Shown one piece after another: positions 5,496 to 9,512 of a stretch of DNA of 9,512 nt; positions within the stretch are counted from its first letter, which is position 1; the number at the start of each line of letters is the position of its first letter. The position numbers and the translations under genes are program-made. Source of the stretch: Caldifarciminota bacterium (GTDB lineage: Bacteria; Hydrothermota; Hydrothermia; UBA1063; CAJXJZ01); the NCBI GenBank assembly GCA_027033555.1, contig JALVLE010000268.1, positions 1-9,512 of the forward strand. The letters run 5' to 3'. The notes under the pieces are model-generated. The model saw nothing but the letters and a program-made list of their open reading frames with translations. It made no database searches and was not told where the DNA came from.

Positions 5496-7217
5496 ATGGA
5501 CCGTAACAAAGAGCTTGCGCGGATGTTTGATACACTTGCAGATGCCCTGGAATTTCTGGGAGAGAATCCTTTTAAAATAAGGGCTTATAGAAAAGTTGCA
5601 AGATTCCTTGAAAGTTTTCCTGAAGATATACAAAAATTCTATGAGGAACATGGAATAGAAGGGTTAAAATCCCTCCCCGGAGTTGGAGAAAAAATTGCGC
5701 TTAAAATAGAGGAATACTTAAAAACAGGCACCTTTCAGAAATATGAGGAGGTAAAATCCAAAGTTCCAGACGGGATACTGGAATTACTTCAAATACCGGG
5801 AATAGGTCCCAAAACAATAAAAAAGGCGTACGATGAGCTTGGGGTGAGAAACCTTGAAGATTTAGAAAGGGTGATTGAAAGCGGAGAACTTGCCAGATTG
5901 AGAGGAATGGGTCCTAAAAAAGTAGAGAACATCAAAAAGTCCATTGAGCTTTACTTTAAAATGCAGGACAGAATTCCGCTTGGCGAAATTTATCCCTTCG
6001 TAGAGAGTCTAAGAAAATGGCTCGCAGAATCAGAGTATGTAGAGGCCATTGAAGTATGCGGATCATACAGACGCAGAAAAGAAACGGTTGGAGATATAGA
6101 TATACTCTGTATCAGCACGCATGGACACAAAGTCATTGATAAATTTGTAAATCATCCAGACGTCACAAGGGTACTCGCCCACGGGGATACAAAGGGCTCT
6201 TGTATATTCAATGATAGAATTCAGGTGGATTTAAGAGTAGTTCCACGAGAATCCTTTGGTGCAGCACTCCAATATTTTACAGGTTCAAAGCAGCATAACG
6301 TACATCTGAGAACAATTGCAAAGCAGATGGGTTTTAAAATTTCCGAATACGGCGTGTTTAAAGACAATGTGAAAGTGGCAGGAGAAAAAGAAGAAGAGGT
6401 TTATGGTATTCTGGGACTTGATTTTATACCTCCTGAACTCAGGGAAGACCGTGGAGAAATTGAGGCTGCCATGGAACATAAATTACCACGACTTATTGAA
6501 AGAAAGGATATAAAAGGGGATCTACACGTTCACTCAAAATATTCTGATGGTACAGCGACCCTGGAAGAACTTGCGCAAAAAGCTATTGAGATGGGCTATG
6601 AATATATTTCTGTGTGTGATCATTCCCGCAGCGTCAAGTATGCAGGCGGATTAACCATTGAAAAACTCAGAGAAAAAAACAGAGAAATTGAAAGAATTAA
6701 TGAAAAATATGGTAAAAAAATCCTTCTTAAAGGAGCCGAAGTGGACATATTGCAGGATGGCACACTTGACTATCCTGATGAGGTATTAAAAGAACTTGAT
6801 TTTGTTATCGCAGCCATTCATATATGGTCCAAGTACGAAGATGTAACCGAAAGGATTATCAAAGCATTAAGAAACCCTTATGTTCATTCTATTGCCCATC
6901 CCACCGGCAGACTCATTGGCAAAAGGGAACCTTACAACGTGGATATTGAAAAAATATTACATGTTGAAAAAGAAGAGGGAAAATTCATTGAAATAAACGC
7001 AAATTATGAAAGACTGGACCTGAACGATGTCTGGAGCAAGAGAGCAAAAGAAATTGGAGTTAAATTAACAATAGGCACTGATGCCCATCAAATAGGACAA
7101 ATGTGGATGATAGAATTAGGCGTTTATGTGGCAAGAAGAGGATGGCTTGAAAAAGATAATGTTTTGAACACATTAAATAGCGAAGAAATATTAAAAATAC
7201 TCAAAAACAGGAGGTAG
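5496..7217 (+). CDS. polX: DNA polymerase X with C-terminal PHP exonuclease domain
   Basis: Predicted 573-residue cytoplasmic repair enzyme for gap filling and end trimming. Helix-hairpin-helix motifs are at about 59-66 (LPGVGEKI), 100-108 (IPGIGPKT) and 136-145 (RGMGPKK). The palm has CGSYRRRKETVGDIDIL (188-204) with catalytic Asp200 and Asp202, and Asp245 in QVDLRV. The GSKQHNVHLR block (263-272) belongs to the thumb region. The C-terminal PHP domain keeps its metal ligands: His344, His346, Asp351, His376, Glu415, His442, His468, Asp529 and His531, so 3'-5' exonuclease activity is likely intact. Length is normal for bacterial PolX. A TTG at 5451 would add 15 residues, but the ATG at 5496 matches the start of Thermus PolX and lies just behind its own promoter. 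It follows the sirtuin gene by 47 nt, and the last two sense codons carry the ribosome binding site of the next gene. Confidence 0.96.
   Translation: MDRNKELARMFDTLADALEFLGENPFKIRAYRKVARFLESFPEDIQKFYEEHGIEGLKSLPGVGEKIALKIEEYLKTGTFQKYEEVKSKVPDGILELLQIPGIGPKTIKKAYDELGVRNLEDLERVIESGELARLRGMGPKKVENIKKSIELYFKMQDRIPLGEIYPFVESLRKWLAESEYVEAIEVCGSYRRRKETVGDIDILCISTHGHKVIDKFVNHPDVTRVLAHGDTKGSCIFNDRIQVDLRVVPRESFGAALQYFTGSKQHNVHLRTIAKQMGFKISEYGVFKDNVKVAGEKEEEVYGILGLDFIPPELREDRGEIEAAMEHKLPRLIERKDIKGDLHVHSKYSDGTATLEELAQKAIEMGYEYISVCDHSRSVKYAGGLTIEKLREKNREIERINEKYGKKILLKGAEVDILQDGTLDYPDEVLKELDFVIAAIHIWSKYEDVTERIIKALRNPYVHSIAHPTGRLIGKREPYNVDIEKILHVEKEEGKFIEINANYERLDLNDVWSKRAKEIGVKLTIGTDAHQIGQMWMIELGVYVARRGWLEKDNVLNTLNSEEILKILKNRR
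7209..7214 (+). promoter_or_regulatory. Shine-Dalgarno inside the last polX codons
   Basis: AGGAGG encodes the final Arg-Arg of PolX directly before its TAG stop (7215-7217) and lies 8 nt from the ATG at 7223. Ribosomes ending polX would sit on this site, so translation of the repeat protein is probably coupled to polX. Confidence 0.85.
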
Positions 7218-7222
7218 GTATT

Positions 7223-9512
7223 ATGGTAAGTATTATTATAGCCCTACTAAACGTATTACCATCCCATAAGCATCAATTCAAAGTTAGTGAGAAGGTCAAA
7301 CACAAAATCCTGACCATCTCAGCAAAGGTGGATGAATACAGAATAAAGGGCGAAACAGAAAAAATACACAAGCTCATAAAAGAACCAGACATAAAGAATA
7401 CTGCTTACTATGTGATAGAAGGAAGAGTATATGATCAGAATCTTAATCCTATCGCAGGAGGGTATTACATATATATTTATAACGCCTATACCGGTGATTT
7501 TGTAAGTAACGTCTATCCTGATCTATCAGGAGAATATATAGATACTCTCCCTGCTGGTGCCTATATTATACAGGCAAAAGGCGACGAGTATCCTGTCATG
7601 TATTACTCTTCACACGGAAGTACAGGTAGCATAGATAGTGCCGAGGTTGTATGGCTTTTATCCGATACAGACAGTATAAATATTGTTGCTCCGCCTGCCA
7701 ATGTTATAAAAGGGGTATTATATGATGATTCAACCTCCCTACCCATATCCAATGCATATGGTTCTGTTGAAGTTATTGACACTGTGACCAAAAGCCTGGT
7801 ATGGAAGCCTTTGTCCACAGACACACTGGGAAACTACGTTATAGGAGGGTTAAATAAAGGCGTTTTTAAAATTAGATACTATGTGGGCGGTTATGTTCAC
7901 TTTTACTATGGTAATACTTATAACTGGTTTGATGCAACTCCTGTAATATATTCTAATTGGGGAGACACCCTGAGTGGTATAGACGTCTATCTTCCTCCTA
8001 TTTCATCAGGGCCAACAAGCGGCCAGGGAGCTATTACTGGCAGATTACTAACCGACACCGGGGATACAATAAAAGACCCTTATCCGTATGCTGTTGTTAT
8101 GGATGCCTCCACCGGGGACTTTATGTTCGCCTCTTTTGAGTATGATACTTCAACGGGTGTATACACCTTTTCAGAGCTTCCTACCGGTACATATAAAATC
8201 CTTATTGATCCTAACAACTATGTGCCCCAATACTATAATGACAAACCAGATTTTGAGAGCGCAGACCCTATTTATGTACACTCTCCCGACACCGTATATA
8301 ATATTGATTTCAACTTTCATAAAGGTGGTGCCATTTCCGGTTATATAACAGGGCTTGACGGTTCCGGTTACACTGGCGCATTCTATCTTGATGTATATAA
8401 TAGCCGCACAGGAGATTTTGTTTATACTTACTCCGGCAGCACTCCTGATGGTAACTATGTAACAGGGACCGATCTTGCGACAGACACCTACAAGATTCAT
8501 ATATACCCTGTTGATATAGGTACAGGTCAGTGGTATAAAGACGCCTATACCTTTGAAGATGCAGATGACGTGTATGTGACAGCACCAGACACAACAGAGA
8601 ATATAAACTTTGACTTCACAGGATGGAACGGCATAATCTCCGGAATTGTGCAAAATGAAGACAGTGCCCAACTTTATGCCTCTATTGAACTCTACAAGGC
8701 TTCAACACAGGAATTTGTTGCATCTTCCTATTCTGACATGAGCGGCTTCTATATCCGCAATCTACCACCTGGAGATTATAAACTTTATATTCAGCCCCTT
8801 GGATGGGATTCTCTTTACTATTTTTACATAGAACAGTGGTATAATGGACAAACATCCTGGGATGATGCAAACACCATTCATCTTACACAGGGTGATAGCA
8901 TCTTTTTAACCATTACACTGTCTGAGGGTGGAAAAATAGTAGGCAGTATTAATGATTCTACAACTCATGTAAGTATTTCACAAAAAGCCTATCCTTTTAT
9001 AGTATTAATAGCCGATCAAACATCACCGCTTTTAAAAAGTGCAAGAATGGGTGATTTTAGAGGGTATTCAACGGAACCTCTTTCACCTGGCGACTATAAA
9101 CTCATATTTTTGCCCACCTCTTATTATGACACTTTGGAGACACCGCCAATGGTGTATAACCCCTACCACTTTGAATTTTATGAGAACTCAACCACCTATC
9201 ATGATGCAAATACAATAAGCGTTATAAGAGATTCTGTGCTTGTAAAAGATATTAATACAACAAAAGTAAACGGAGCCATTGAAGGAAGCGTAATGAACGG
9301 TTCATATCCTGTGAGAGACAGCTTCTATGAGGTTATCGCAGTAAACCCGGAGGGATACCCTGTAGCACTCTTCTACACAGCTGATACGTTTAAGTACCAT
9401 ATTGGCGGACTTCTTCCAGGCACTTATTACCTTTATTTATGGCCCTATGGCTTATGGTACAATCAGGTATATTCACCAATAGACGTAGAAAGAGTACCTT
9501 ATCCCATTCCAC
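7223..9512 (+). CDS. Large surface or secreted protein of tandem carboxypeptidase-regulatory-like beta-sandwich domains (3' end cut by window)
   Basis: Open for 763 codons to the right edge with no stop. Residues 2-13 are hydrophobic and may be a short signal peptide or anchor, although they lack the usual basic residues. Residues 14-60 are charged and probably helical. From about residue 64 to the edge at least seven repeats follow. Each opens with an I-x-G-x-(V/I) strand whose Gly falls at 67, 164, 273, 373, 474, 574 and 688, and runs into a (L)-P-x-G-x-Y-K-(L/I) strand, as in PPGDYKLYI at 523-531. This pattern is typical of CarboxypepD_reg/Cna-B-like folds. Tyr, Asp, Gly and Thr are abundant and no Cys is visible. 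I infer an envelope or extracellular structural or adhesive protein. The ATG is fixed by AGGAGG 8 nt upstream. No other ATG, GTG or TTG exists back to the in-frame stop at 7178. Function, partner and any C-terminal sorting signal are unknown. Confidence 0.85.
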   Translation, partial: MVSIIIALLNVLPSHKHQFKVSEKVKHKILTISAKVDEYRIKGETEKIHKLIKEPDIKNTAYYVIEGRVYDQNLNPIAGGYYIYIYNAYTGDFVSNVYPDLSGEYIDTLPAGAYIIQAKGDEYPVMYYSSHGSTGSIDSAEVVWLLSDTDSINIVAPPANVIKGVLYDDSTSLPISNAYGSVEVIDTVTKSLVWKPLSTDTLGNYVIGGLNKGVFKIRYYVGGYVHFYYGNTYNWFDATPVIYSNWGDTLSGIDVYLPPISSGPTSGQGAITGRLLTDTGDTIKDPYPYAVVMDASTGDFMFASFEYDTSTGVYTFSELPTGTYKILIDPNNYVPQYYNDKPDFESADPIYVHSPDTVYNIDFNFHKGGAISGYITGLDGSGYTGAFYLDVYNSRTGDFVYTYSGSTPDGNYVTGTDLATDTYKIHIYPVDIGTGQWYKDAYTFEDADDVYVTAPDTTENINFDFTGWNGIISGIVQNEDSAQLYASIELYKASTQEFVASSYSDMSGFYIRNLPPGDYKLYIQPLGWDSLYYFYIEQWYNGQTSWDDANTIHLTQGDSIFLTITLSEGGKIVGSINDSTTHVSISQKAYPFIVLIADQTSPLLKSARMGDFRGYSTEPLSPGDYKLIFLPTSYYDTLETPPMVYNPYHFEFYENSTTYHDANTISVIRDSVLVKDINTTKVNGAIEGSVMNGSYPVRDSFYEVIAVNPEGYPVALFYTADTFKYHIGGLLPGTYYLYLWPYGLWYNQVYSPIDVERVPYPIP
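7412..9512 (+). repeat. Tandem array of seven ~100-codon protein repeats
   Basis: Repeat starts are near nucleotides 7412, 7700, 8027, 8327, 8630, 8930 and 9269. The opening Gly residues are spaced 97, 109, 100, 101, 100 and 114 codons apart. Shared sub-motifs are TGDF in repeats 1, 3 and 4 (TQEF in repeat 5), and a Tyr/Trp-rich stretch followed by (F/W/Y)-x-(D/S)-A about 10-15 residues before the repeat ends, in repeats 3 to 6. Repeat identity is at the protein-fold level. I saw no long DNA identity, so these are old, diverged duplications. Confidence 0.75.

Noticed and set aside
8171..8671. Minus-strand frame of about 166 residues with Cys/Ile/Val-rich sequence
   Set aside because: It is antisense to repeats 3-5 of the tandem-domain protein. 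Its pattern follows from the Tyr/Asp/Thr codons of the repeats and no start signal is present.
7412..9512. Regular repeats considered as a CRISPR or DNA satellite array
   Set aside because: The periodicity is about 300 nt, in frame, and conserved at protein level only, within one open reading frame.

Overview
The window looks like chromosomal DNA from a thermophilic or anaerobic bacterium of an uncultivated or poorly sampled lineage. The base composition is AT-rich. Arg is mostly AGA/AGG and Ile is often ATA. The sirtuin resembles the Thermotoga maritima type, and the promoters have bacterial TATAAT/TTGACx elements. A candidate phylum such as WOR-3/Hydrothermae would fit, but that is a guess. 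There are six protein-coding genes, two of them cut by the window edges, packed with almost no spare DNA. I found no RNA genes, IS elements or CRISPR arrays, and no gene-free stretch over about 60 bases.

Left half (1-4628, minus strand): a three-gene lysine-catabolism-type operon, read right to left. The first gene is a lysine-ketoglutarate reductase (3330-4628). It is followed 17 nt later by a saccharopine dehydrogenase (2014-3312), and 15 nt after that by a large FAD/NAD oxidoreductase with four predicted iron-sulfur clusters, which runs off the left edge (1-1998). The first two proteins together correspond to the two halves of the animal/plant bifunctional enzyme AASS (LKR/SDH). They would turn lysine plus 2-oxoglutarate into saccharopine, then into glutamate plus 2-aminoadipate semialdehyde. 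The third belongs to the electron-transfer subunits of amino-acid dehydrogenases and probably works on this pathway or a side branch of it.

Middle (4629-4683): a compact divergent control region. Near-symmetrical TATAAT boxes lie 6 and 7 nt from the opposing ATG codons, so both transcripts look leaderless. A 7-bp inverted repeat sits between them in DNA that neither transcript should contain, so it is a candidate operator.

Right half (4684-9512, plus strand): a class-U-like sirtuin (NAD-dependent protein deacylase), then DNA polymerase X with a C-terminal PHP nuclease domain, which has its own apparently leaderless promoter. A long envelope or secreted protein follows, made of at least seven tandem domains of about 100 residues. 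Its Shine-Dalgarno sequence is formed by the last two sense codons of polX. It runs off the right edge.

Across the window, genes placed right behind a promoter lack a Shine-Dalgarno sequence and look leaderless, while genes inside transcription units have one.
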